In this document: positions 1 to 7,219 of the stretch, in pieces | Position numbering within the stretch: position 1 is the stretch's first letter | How the letters are laid out: every line of letters starts with the position of its first letter | Origin: JAAUTT01 sp038213375 | Lineage (GTDB): Bacteria > Bacteroidota > Bacteroidia > Bacteroidales > JAAUTT01 | Direction: 5' to 3' | Length of the DNA: 64,000 nucleotides | NCBI GenBank assembly: GCA_038213375.1 | Contig: JBBQTB010000011.1 | Coordinates: 73,883 to 137,882 of the forward strand | Notes under the pieces: model-generated | The model's database searches: none | What the model was told of the DNA's origin: nothing | What the model saw: only the letters and a program-made list of their open reading frames with translations | Program-made: the position numbers and the translations under genes

Positions 1-351
1 ACTTCCACTTTTTCTGGGCTCTGACGCAATATAACTTTCAGCTTCTTTGAATATATGATGTAAATTGATGTAGCGATAAGAGTCCATCAATAAGGTTGTA
101 TTTGAAGGAGTAAGCTCTTCGTCAATGAAGTAACCTTTGTGCTGGGTACTATACTTGATTTCAACACCAAATAGATCGGTTATTTCACTTTTATCACGAA
201 TAAATGTTCGTTTTGAGAATCCGGCTTCAATGTCATCTCTAAATTCCGACTTAAAAAATTTTTCCTCAATTTCATCATAGGAGATGTATGGCTTGTTTTT
301 TATTAAGTCGTACAACCATAAGTAACGCTTGAAAAATGCTCGTTTTGACAT
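1..351 (-). CDS. WYL-type transcriptional regulator, N-terminal part (runs off window)
   Basis: The reading frame opens at an ATG at 351 and stays open to the window edge, giving 117 residues of an unfinished protein that starts MSKRAFFKRYLWLYDLIKNK. The layout is that of the N-terminal winged-helix half of WYL regulators in Bacteroidota: a basic start, a short helical segment, then an SKRTFIRDKSEI recognition-helix-like stretch and a GVEIKYSTQHKGYFID wing. The ligand-sensing WYL domain would lie beyond the window, so the family call is inference from the N-terminus. It is read leftward, in the same direction as the three-gene set at 438-2446, 86 bp downstream of it. A second WYL regulator is at 2512. 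Confidence 0.6.
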   Translation of the reverse strand, partial: MSKRAFFKRYLWLYDLIKNKPYISYDEIEEKFFKSEFRDDIEAGFSKRTFIRDKSEITDLFGVEIKYSTQHKGYFIDEELTPSNTTLLMDSYRYINLHHIFKEAESYIASEPRKSGS

Positions 352-437
352 GTTCTTTATTTTTATTGCACAAAGTAAAACTTTGCCTACGCCAAAGAAT
401 GGCACAATTAAAGTTTTACTTCATTTTTCACAAATTA

Positions 438-1490
438 CTATTGCTTCAACTGGTTATCCATCCAATTTTTAAACTTCTCTCTTTGGGTAGGGAACCAATG
501 ATTGCAAACAATATATTGGGTTCCATTTAATTCATAAAAAGTGTTGTTTTTGTAATAGCGTGTGTTCCCTGCGCTGTCGTAAAATATAGTTTCTCCAATT
601 TCAGGAATATACTCTTTCAGTATAGGGAAACTCATTTCAAAAAGTTCAAGACAAGAAACTTCATTTGTAAGAACTGGTGTTAGGTGAATATTTGAATTTG
701 ATAACATCCCGAGTTGAGATAATACAAAATCTTTGTTTTTAACTGGGCTTATAGTTTCTATTCTTGGCTGATCCTGAATCACTTCGTTGAAACTCTTTCG
801 GCCCATAAATTTCACTATTCCTTTCTTTATAAATTCTTCCGCCCTGCTCTTGTAATTATTTGTTTCCTCAAAACTATTTTTGTCTAGGAGTTCATTAGGG
901 CCAAGTCTTCCTTGCATAAGTTGAATCGGATCGTACAATTTTAGGCAAACAGCTTTTATAATGCCTTGGATATTGGCGTTAAGTTTATGTTGATCCTGGG
1001 GTTTGTCGAGTATAAAACCTAAATAGGTAGGTACAATAACAATATTCCAAAGGGAAGTAAAAAATAATGGATCGTCTGTTCTCGCCCAAACATGACCAAT
1101 TGTGTAGTTAATTAGATTACTTGTTTTACCAGTACTAATTGAATAACCTGTGTATTCTTTAATACAGTCAACCACGTTTTTATTACCTGTTGCATCACAT
1201 TCAACCCTTATTCCCCTTAAATCGTGAGTTAATTCATAATCCCTGCTGAATGTCATTGCATGTTTCCGGTTCTTGATAGCACCTACTTTACCTTGACTAC
1301 AAGAAAAATTCTCCTTGATTTTCAAGGAATACCTTACAGGTAGTTGGTTATTACTTTCAATTTCTTCCAGCATTTTAACTGCACGCTCTTTGACATCCTG
1401 AGGTGTAAAGAATTTTGTACAACTTATAAAATGTTCAATAAACTTATCTTCATTCTCAAATAAGGCTACTAATGAGTTTGTTCCATTCAT
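438..1490 (-). CDS. hypothetical protein, 350 aa, possible divergent HNH-like nuclease
   Basis: I do not recognise the family. The protein is soluble, without signal peptide or membrane segment. A central stretch (about residues 130-165) reads GHVWARTDDPLFFTSLWNIV and continues into VPTYLGFILDKPQ. A His followed by a conserved-looking W-N and a P is loosely like the H-N core of HNH nucleases that lack zinc ligands; this is weak inference. The C-terminus (about 310-350) has a short aromatic segment with NGTQYIVCNHWF. It is the last gene of a leftward set with the 204- and 99-aa genes (39-bp gap to the former), between two WYL regulators. That setting is typical of defence cargo. Confidence 0.6.
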   Translation of the reverse strand: MNGTNSLVALFENEDKFIEHFISCTKFFTPQDVKERAVKMLEEIESNNQLPVRYSLKIKENFSCSQGKVGAIKNRKHAMTFSRDYELTHDLRGIRVECDATGNKNVVDCIKEYTGYSISTGKTSNLINYTIGHVWARTDDPLFFTSLWNIVIVPTYLGFILDKPQDQHKLNANIQGIIKAVCLKLYDPIQLMQGRLGPNELLDKNSFEETNNYKSRAEEFIKKGIVKFMGRKSFNEVIQDQPRIETISPVKNKDFVLSQLGMLSNSNIHLTPVLTNEVSCLELFEMSFPILKEYIPEIGETIFYDSAGNTRYYKNNTFYELNGTQYIVCNHWFPTQREKFKNWMDNQLKQ

Positions 1491-1529
1491 TGTGTTAAGT
1501 GTATATGGTTTAATTAAATGTAACTTTTT

Positions 1530-2144
1530 TTAAAGATTATCCAACACAAATTGAATATCACGATTTTTGCGATTTCTTGAAACACTTATAATAGTGTCGT
1601 TGAAATATGAATATTTTTTAACATACATCACATCAACAAGTGTTTGCCAGGTATCTGGATATTTTTCGTCAATTTCCATTAGTTCCTTACTTTCTCCATT
1701 CATGATTAATAAAATCGACTTACAATTACCAAGTGCTGTGTGGATTAGTTGCTCAACATTATCGGAGCCGGTTTTTTCAACAACCTTTTTACGTAATGAG
1801 CTATCCAAAGTAATTGACGGAAGTAGATATTTTATTAAAAGTTTAGCCGTTGGAAAATGGACTAATCTGAAGAGTTTAACTGTTTGTTGGAAGATTGTAA
1901 GAGCAGGCGTTGTGAATAAACTAACTTTCACCAATAAACAGTTGGGATTGATTGGATCAGAAAAATCAAACACCAATCCGGTAGAATCTATTAAATTACG
2001 TTCCAAAGCCATGTTCTTGAACGGTATGGCTCTCTGACCAAAAATGCATTCGGCATTTTCAAAAATCAGGTTTTCAAATTCCTCAACCGATGAAAATTCT
2101 TTCGTATGATATAGCTTCTGATTATAAATTAATTCCTGGTGCAT
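1530..2144 (-). CDS. hypothetical protein, 204 aa, possible degenerate PD-(D/E)XK fold
   Basis: No confident family. The N-terminal half (residues about 18-95) has the pattern FENLIFENAECIFGQ, then LVFDFSDP, then LLVKVSLF and FQQTVKLFRLVHF. This resembles a group of Bacteroidota nuclease-like proteins in which an early Glu is followed by an Asp strand, an E-x-E/K strand and an H...Q helix. Here the strand that should carry the catalytic acid reads VKVSL, so if the fold assignment is right the active site is probably lost. It lies between the 99-aa gene (2 bp away) and the 350-aa gene, so the three are likely co-transcribed. Confidence 0.6.
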   Translation of the reverse strand: MHQELIYNQKLYHTKEFSSVEEFENLIFENAECIFGQRAIPFKNMALERNLIDSTGLVFDFSDPINPNCLLVKVSLFTTPALTIFQQTVKLFRLVHFPTAKLLIKYLLPSITLDSSLRKKVVEKTGSDNVEQLIHTALGNCKSILLIMNGESKELMEIDEKYPDTWQTLVDVMYVKKYSYFNDTIISVSRNRKNRDIQFVLDNL

Positions 2145-2146
2145 AT

Positions 2147-2446
2147 TTAAGACATTACAACTTTGGTTTGACGTATTGCAAGTGTTTCGGTAAGTTTATA
2201 TTTAGGCATACTTCTGGAAATACTGTTTTCATTTTCAAAATCCTGGATAGTAAGAAATTTCAGAATTGCAATTTTTTGTAATTTTTGATAAGCAATCCTT
2301 CTGTTGCTGCCATTTTCGTATATCAAACTAACCATTTGTTTTGCCTTTCCGGAAACATCATTTATTTGATACGTTCGCCCCATACATATTTTATTTTCAT
2401 GAATGCACTTTACCCATGCATCCGGAATAAAAGGATGTTTATTCAT
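2147..2446 (-). CDS. small hypothetical protein, 99 aa, first gene of a three-gene set
   Basis: A small basic soluble protein that starts MNKHPFIPDAWVKCIHENKI. Residues about 13-50 (CIHENKICMGRTYQINDVSG and following) look like a small beta-rich domain, and the C-terminal half is charged. I do not recognise it. It begins 65 bp from the divergent WYL regulator and its stop lies 2 bp before the start of the 204-aa gene, which supports translation as the first gene of a leftward operon. No alternative longer frame competes on this strand. Confidence 0.55.
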   Translation of the reverse strand: MNKHPFIPDAWVKCIHENKICMGRTYQINDVSGKAKQMVSLIYENGSNRRIAYQKLQKIAILKFLTIQDFENENSISRSMPKYKLTETLAIRQTKVVMS

Positions 2447-2478
2447 ATACTTTATTATTTATATTTACAATGCAATAA

Positions 2479-2495
2479 TACATCACCGAGATGTA
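2479..2495. promoter_or_regulatory. inverted repeat TACATC-N5-GATGTA in a divergent intergenic region
   Basis: The 65-bp space between the divergent 99-aa gene and the WYL regulator holds a perfect 6-bp inverted repeat with a 5-bp spacer (TACATC ACCGA GATGTA). Its place between two divergent starts makes it a candidate operator for the WYL protein at 2512. With such short arms, chance is possible. Confidence 0.35.
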
Positions 2496-2511
2496 ACCTA
2501 TTTACCGGATT

Positions 2512-3546
2512 ATGCCAAGTAATAAAAATGCACTGCTTCGTTATAAAATTCTTGACAAATTATTCAGATTAGCAGCTAATAAAAATAATTTTAGAGGTTT
2601 TACTTTAAAGGAATTAAAGGGCGAAATAAGGGAATCATTAAGTTATGATATAAGTGAGGAATCCATTAAAAAGGATATACAATTCCTAAGAAATGAGGGT
2701 AAACTGCCCATAACAAAAAGAACAGGTTTTTATAAATATGAGGATTCTTCCTGTTCCTTCTTTTATCCGCCCTTAAATGAAAGGCACTTAAGAGCACTTG
2801 AGTTTGCCGGAAGTATGCTGAAACGTTATAAAAATGCAGAAATATTCAAGGATGTTTGTGAAGCTATTGATATAATCAACAAGTCTTATCATCGTGATAG
2901 CGAAAATAACACCCAGAATGTTGATTTCGAGCAAAGAATAATTGACAGAGGTATTAAGCATGTACTGACCATTAATGATGCGATTAGAGATTTAAAACAG
3001 ATAAGGTTTACTTATTTCAAGCTTTACAGTAAAGAAGGAACAATAAGAACGCTAAATCCTCTCTTATTGAAAGAATCTTCGGAAATGTGGTATGTTATAG
3101 GAAGAGAGCCAGGAAAAAAGATTGACAGGGTATTTGCTCTTGATAGAATTCAGGAGCTGGAAATTCTGGAACAGGACAGTACTTATGGAACACCTTTGCC
3201 CGTTGATTATTTTAATAATGTATTTGGAATATCTATACCTGAAAAACAAGCCTTACCTGAAGAAATAATACTTTCTTTTAAAAGTTCCGATGCGGAAATT
3301 GTTAAGACTAAACCAATACATCCCACACAGCAAGTTATTTACGATGATGGAAGTGAAATCAGGGTAAAAATAATGGTGTATTATGAAAAGGAAATCTCAA
3401 TAGAACTTAAGCGGGAATTGTTAAAGTGGGGCGATAGTGTTGAGATAATCCATCCCGAAAGATTAAGAAAAGACTTAGTGAAAGCCTGGAAAGCTGCAAT
3501 TAAGAAAAATGAAAGTTTTAGTAAACCTGGAAAGGAAAATAACTAG
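2512..3546 (+). CDS. WYL domain-containing transcriptional regulator
   Basis: A 344-aa protein with the usual three-part layout. It has an N-terminal winged HTH (about 1-75; FTLKELKGEIRESL then ISEESIKKDIQFLRN, then a wing ending TGFYKYED). A WYL domain lies at about 155-225 (FTYFKLYSKEGTIRTLNPL, MWYVIGRE, VFALDRIQELEIL) and a C-terminal WCX-like segment at about 245-330. WYL regulators of this type (BrxR/CapW-like) often sit at the edge of phage-defence operons and repress them until a ligand binds. The ATG at 2512 is 65 bp from the divergent gene set. It is followed with a 4-bp gap by the 200-aa gene, so those two are likely co-transcribed. It faces the unrecognised set at 438-2446, its probable target. 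Confidence 0.85.
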   Translation: MPSNKNALLRYKILDKLFRLAANKNNFRGFTLKELKGEIRESLSYDISEESIKKDIQFLRNEGKLPITKRTGFYKYEDSSCSFFYPPLNERHLRALEFAGSMLKRYKNAEIFKDVCEAIDIINKSYHRDSENNTQNVDFEQRIIDRGIKHVLTINDAIRDLKQIRFTYFKLYSKEGTIRTLNPLLLKESSEMWYVIGREPGKKIDRVFALDRIQELEILEQDSTYGTPLPVDYFNNVFGISIPEKQALPEEIILSFKSSDAEIVKTKPIHPTQQVIYDDGSEIRVKIMVYYEKEISIELKRELLKWGDSVEIIHPERLRKDLVKAWKAAIKKNESFSKPGKENN

Positions 3547-3550
3547 TCAC

Positions 3551-4153
3551 ATGGGAACATCGCTTTGCCCTATTGGTAACCACAAAATTGAGTTTAAGGA
3601 TAAAATATATGAAGTCCTTGCCAATGAAATTAAAGAAAAGCTGGATGGGATAATATTTGAAAACGCAGCTTTCTTCAAAGAAGTGGCTTTGAAAGAAAAT
3701 AGCCATCATCCGGATTCTATTTTCCGAATCAATGAAAAAAATGTATGGACATTTTTTCCGGAGGATGAATATTACAATTTTGCTGAGGACAAGTTCCTGA
3801 CCTTCGATGGTCCTTTTGAGCTGCATTTATGGATGGATGCTTATACCCTGATGTTTTTTGACCCTTCCTCCAGGTATTGGGAGTGGTTGGAAATGACTGA
3901 TGAAGATCGCTTTGAATGGCGGAAGTATTATTATCAGGTACTCCTAACTTTGGGCGGTGATAGGGTAATTTACCTGGCAGATAATTCTCATCCGCTTGAT
4001 GGATTTAATTACCTGGAAATTCCTTTTGAGGAAATTGAGCTAAAATTGACCGAGGCGTTTGGTGAACCGAAGAAAACTTTTGAAGAAGTGGCCAGTAATT
4101 ATAAAACAGCGTTTTATGTAGATCGGTTTGAAGATTTCAAAGAAGCTGATTGA
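3551..4153 (+). CDS. hypothetical protein, 200 aa, downstream of WYL regulator
   Basis: I prefer the ATG at 3551 (MGTSLCPIGNHKIEF) to an in-frame ATG at 3509, because the latter lies inside the end of the WYL gene and the start at 3551 comes 4 nt after its stop. The protein is acidic and aromatic-rich, with FEDEYYN-like and FELHLWMDAYTLMFFDP segments at about 70-110 and an alpha/beta C-terminal half (VIYLADNSHPLDG). No signal peptide or membrane helix. It resembles small Bacteroidota hypothetical proteins of the immunity or SMI1 kind in composition, but I see no diagnostic motif. It converges with the 156-aa gene 10 bp away. Confidence 0.6.
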   Translation: MGTSLCPIGNHKIEFKDKIYEVLANEIKEKLDGIIFENAAFFKEVALKENSHHPDSIFRINEKNVWTFFPEDEYYNFAEDKFLTFDGPFELHLWMDAYTLMFFDPSSRYWEWLEMTDEDRFEWRKYYYQVLLTLGGDRVIYLADNSHPLDGFNYLEIPFEEIELKLTEAFGEPKKTFEEVASNYKTAFYVDRFEDFKEAD

Positions 4154-4163
4154 AATATTCGTA

Positions 4164-4634
4164 TTATTCTGCAATTTTATTCTTGGAATCTAGGAATCTG
4201 AACAAATAGTAAAACATAGCCTTTTCCAATTGCGATAACACATTACCTGAGGAAAGCAATCTTGTGAGTGAGGTCTTATCAATATTTAGCAATTTACCCA
4301 GGTTCTTAATACTCAGTTCAAGTTCTTCCATTTCAGTAAGTACTTTTTCGCTGGTGTAATCTTCAATTTTGTCTTTCACAAATGGAATTGGGTGAACATG
4401 AACGACTCTGGGAGCCAGTGTATCCATAAATAATCCCTTAACGAGTTCAATCAATTCCTTTTTTGTGAGATAATTATTATCAGGCTTTTCTTTTTGAACA
4501 ACCCTGATGATTACTTCATTGTCTGCAACTTCCTTAATTGAAAAGTAAATTTGTTCGTTTTTATAAGGATCTACAAAAGAGGTTATCTTCTTTTTAAGAT
4601 CTTCTGGAATTGGTAGGAGTTCAAATCCTTTCAT
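4164..4634 (-). CDS. hypothetical protein, 156 aa, possible C-terminal helix-turn-helix
   Basis: The N-terminal 90 residues form a small alpha/beta region (LPIPEDLKKKITSFVDPYKN; EVIIRVVQKEKPDNNYLTKK). The last 55 residues (SIKNLGKLLNIDKTSLTRLL and on to LEKAMFYYLFRFLDSK) have the helix-turn-helix rhythm of a DNA-binding or small dimerisation domain. Function unknown. It is read leftward, 135 bp downstream of the broken gene at 4770-5547, and may have shared its transcript before the IS3 insertion. Confidence 0.5.
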   Translation of the reverse strand: MKGFELLPIPEDLKKKITSFVDPYKNEQIYFSIKEVADNEVIIRVVQKEKPDNNYLTKKELIELVKGLFMDTLAPRVVHVHPIPFVKDKIEDYTSEKVLTEMEELELSIKNLGKLLNIDKTSLTRLLSSGNVLSQLEKAMFYYLFRFLDSKNKIAE

Positions 4635-4769
4635 TTTTATTATTTAAATTCCAATAGAGAATATTTAATTATAATTCACACTGGTACATTTCAGGATCTC
4701 TTATGAGATCAAATCTTACAACCCTCAGAACGAGAGAGTTTTTGCTACTATTATTTTAGCGAAAGGGGA

Positions 4770-5547
4770 TTATTTTTTCTTTATCAAATTATCGAAAATA
4801 ATTTTAGCTTCATTCCAGAAAATAGACCTAAATTCCATATTTTGCTTGGGAGTAAGAGTATTAGGAACCTTTCCTATATGCGTATTTTTTTCAGAATTTA
4901 CTACGCCAACTTCAAATACTTTTGGTCGTCCTTTGAACTCAGCCTTAATTTGAATAAACAGGGATTCCTTTTTATGTTCATATTCGTAAGTCATTGCTGT
5001 AAAACGATAACCACTATTTTCTAATTGTTTAACAAATGGATTTTCTCTCAAATTTTTCCCTTCTAATATGGCTTGAGTAATGCCAGTATCTTCAATGTCT
5101 TCAATCGTTTCTTCCTCTTCCTCATTTTCAACTAATTCTCCTTTTTCTTTTTTGTCTTTTTTGAAAGTCAACTGTTTCACATCAACCAAACGCCAGGCTG
5201 CACCCAACCCCTTTTTTGCTAAATCATCAAAAAAATGAATTGTTTGCGGAGCTGATAGAATATCTTGTTCTAAAAGTTCAATTTTTACTAAATCGTGCTG
5301 AATATTATTGTCCAAAAGTTCTCTTAGTTCACGGCTGTCTGTTGATTTGTTGCAATCAACTTCAACTTGCCATATACCCTTTTCTTTCTCATATAAGAAA
5401 AAATCAAAAGAACCAGTTTCATCCTGTAGGAGTTCGATGCGACCAACTTTCTTTTTTGTATACTGAAGCGAGCCTTTATATTTGTTATCCTTTTTAATGA
5501 GTTGGCCTAATACTAAATCTTTGCTAAAATCGCCGTTAGTTCTTTTA
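4770..5547 (-). pseudogene. 5'-truncated hypothetical gene cut by the IS3-family element
   Basis: The frame can be read leftward from the edge of the IS element (about 5547) to the stop at 4770, about 258 codons. A TTG at 5315 would give only 181 aa, but the coding pattern continues upstream without stops (DETGSFDFFLYEKEKGIWQV and VEVDCNKSTDSRELRELLDN) up to the IS inverted repeat, where it hits a stop within the element. The protein has a strongly acidic linker at about residue 145 (ENEEEEETIEDIEDTG) and a C-terminal alpha/beta domain (KPKVFEVGVV-like). No known family. The original start is lost, so the gene is probably inactive unless re-initiated inside. Confidence 0.6.
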
Positions 5548-5604
5548 AGCTCCCCCCACTCCTAGGACAGGTTAAAATAAATATAATATATGATGATGTA
5601 AACT

Positions 5605-5664
5605 GTTGTTAATAACCGGAAATAACTTTAAGCGAAGCGTAAAGTTATTCTGGTTATTAACAAC
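5605..5664. repeat. long hairpin in the IS3 element downstream of orfB
   Basis: Arms of 26 and 25 nt (5605-5630 and 5640-5664, GTTGTTAATAACC paired with GGTTATTAACAAC and on) enclose a 9-nt loop AGCGAAGCG. The arms differ by one mismatch and one extra base. It lies between the orfB stop and the IS end, so it could end the transposase transcript or block read-through. It is AT-rich and lacks a clean U-tract in the leftward direction. Confidence 0.7.
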
Positions 5665-5724
5665 TTTTCTTTTTTGCCTACTTTTTTCTTTTGTTAGCAT
5701 CTCCGTTTTTTGTTAATAACTGCC

Positions 5725-6567
5725 TCAAGCTGCATTATACAATTCAGAAGGAAACTTATCCCCAATACGGCTGTGCCTTCTCTCCATGTTATAAAAGTTG
5801 AAATAGGTTTTAAGTCCCTGGAAGAGTTCAAGTCCATCTTCATAGGCTCTTGGATAAATACCCTCGTACTTAAGGCTTCGCCAAAGCCGTTCCACGAAAA
5901 TATTGTCCGTTGCCCTTCCTTTACCATCCATGCTGATGGTAATTCCATGGTTTTGTAGATTTTGAATGTATTGGTCACTTGTAAATTGACTGCCTTGATC
6001 GCTGTTAAATATTTCGGGTGTTCCATGCTTCTCGATAGCCCTGTTCACCGCAGCCACACACCATTCCGTATCCATCGTGTTCGACAGCGACCAGCCTACA
6101 ACAAACCGGCTGTAGACGTCGATGATCGCAATTAAATACATGAATCCGCCCTTGATGGCAATGTACGTGATATCGACCTCCCAAACATGATTGGGATGGG
6201 TTACTGTTAAATTCCGCAGCAGATATGGATACTTTTTATGTAGTTTATTTCCTTTTGAAGTATGTGGTCCGGGAACCATGCCATAGATGCGCATCAGCTT
6301 GTAAAGCCGCTCTGTTCGCTTTTCATTAATGGAATACCCTTTATCTAAGTTCAACCATTTGGTCATCGTGGGGACGCCCATAAAAGGGCATTCCGTATGC
6401 TTTTTATCAATCAGGTGCATCAGTTCCAAGTTCAACGGCTTTTCGGTTGCTGCCTTGTAATAATACCCCGAGCGATGAATGCTCAGTAACTGACATTGGC
6501 GATTAACGCTGATTTTCTTATTTGCCTTGTCCACGATGGAGCGACGCTCCAGGTAGGATTGCTTCAT
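5725..6567 (-). CDS. IS3-family transposase orfB (DDE integrase core)
   Basis: A 280-aa protein with the HTH_21 region at about 40-100 (HLIDKKHTECPFMGVPTMTK, YKLMRIYGMVPG). The rve DDE core follows at about 125-275: VWEVDITYIAIKGG gives the first Asp, EIFNSDQGSQFTSDQY the second, and RATDNIFVERLWRSLKYEGI the Glu, ending in YNMERRHSRIGDKFPSELY. The length is normal for IS3 orfB and no damage is visible. The start overlaps the end of orfA by 4 nt (ATGA), so it is made by coupled initiation or by a -1 frameshift on the nearby A-rich stretch, yielding an OrfAB fusion. Confidence 0.93.
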   Translation of the reverse strand: MKQSYLERRSIVDKANKKISVNRQCQLLSIHRSGYYYKAATEKPLNLELMHLIDKKHTECPFMGVPTMTKWLNLDKGYSINEKRTERLYKLMRIYGMVPGPHTSKGNKLHKKYPYLLRNLTVTHPNHVWEVDITYIAIKGGFMYLIAIIDVYSRFVVGWSLSNTMDTEWCVAAVNRAIEKHGTPEIFNSDQGSQFTSDQYIQNLQNHGITISMDGKGRATDNIFVERLWRSLKYEGIYPRAYEDGLELFQGLKTYFNFYNMERRHSRIGDKFPSELYNAA

Positions 6568-6842
6568 GACAAGGCTTTTCTTAAAAAATCGTTTTCTACT
6601 TTTAACTGGCCGATCACTTGAAAGAGTCGATCCTTTTCTTTATCCTCAACGGCGGTGGTACCAGGCTTGGTTTTATCAAAAACCGCAGCGGCTTTTTCTA
6701 AAAACTCTTTCTTCCAATCGTTGATCTGGTTCGGGTGCAGTTCGTACTTTAAAGCAAGTGCTGAGATGCTTTCTCTTTCTTTCAAAGCGTCAAGGACTAC
6801 CTTGGATTTGAATTCCGGTGTGAATTTTCTTTTCGATCTCAT
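6564..6842 (-). CDS. IS3-family transposase orfA (HTH, Tnp_1)
   Basis: A 92-aa protein with the classic start MRSKRKFTPEFKSKVVLDAL. A helix-turn-helix follows (SISALALKYELHPNQINDWK) and then a leucine-zipper-like C-terminus (DRLFQVIGQLKVENDFLRKA). It binds the element's ends and joins with OrfB for transposition. It ends in the overlap with orfB. A run of T and A residues just before the stop is a plausible slip site, but no standard A6G heptamer is present. Confidence 0.92.
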   Translation of the reverse strand: MRSKRKFTPEFKSKVVLDALKERESISALALKYELHPNQINDWKKEFLEKAAAVFDKTKPGTTAVEDKEKDRLFQVIGQLKVENDFLRKALS

Positions 6843-6918
6843 TTGACAACAAGTTAAGGATTAATTTCTACTTTAGTAATTAATTGTTAAATCTGTTGTC
6901 CTAAAATTTGGGGTAACT

Positions 6919-7219
6919 ATAATAAAAATTATTAGTATGATAATATTTATTCTTAAAAGAATTAGTATTTTGTTTGATGGTTAAATCGAAAAGCCGATAG
7001 CTTGCATATTTAAACACTTTAAATATATATAATCAGGAAATGACTTCCAAATAAAATATGAAGCAATAAACTTGCTATTTGTATTGTTGCTTGTGTAATA
7101 ATTAAATATTGTGGAAAATATTTTGACTCCACAGCTAAAATATTTCTCTTCCAAACAGTACGCTTCTATCCGGAAGCATAAACTTATTTTTCCTTTTTAC
7201 TAGGAAGAGCTTATATAGT
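6919..7219. other. AT-rich intergenic stretch without visible gene
   Basis: About 300 bp between the IS3 right end and the hsdR stop. It is very AT-rich with no coding frame and no clear terminator. The missing 5' part of the gene cut by the IS3 element is not recognisable here, so that part may have been deleted. Confidence 0.6.

Larger units (their letters stand above)
5548..6918 (-). mobile_element. IS3-family insertion sequence, about 1.37 kb
   Basis: Overlapping transposase genes orfA and orfB are flanked by imperfect inverted repeats. The left end is at 5548-5569 (AGCTCCCCCCACTCC then TAGGACA) and the right end, on the opposite strand, at 6897-6918 (AGTTACCCCAAATTT then TAGGACA). About 15 of 22 positions match. 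No clear target duplication is visible, so the exact ends may be off by a few bases. The element truncates the gene at 4770-5547 and lies downstream of hsdR. It contains a large hairpin at 5605-5664. Confidence 0.8.

Noticed and set aside
1567..2037. Open frame of 156 codons on the plus strand
   Set aside because: It lies wholly inside the minus-strand 204-aa gene, has no partner genes in its direction and no domain pattern; it is an antisense shadow.
4770..5315. Complete 181-aa gene starting at TTG 5315
   Set aside because: The same frame with coding character continues upstream to the IS3 end, so the TTG is internal and the gene is truncated.
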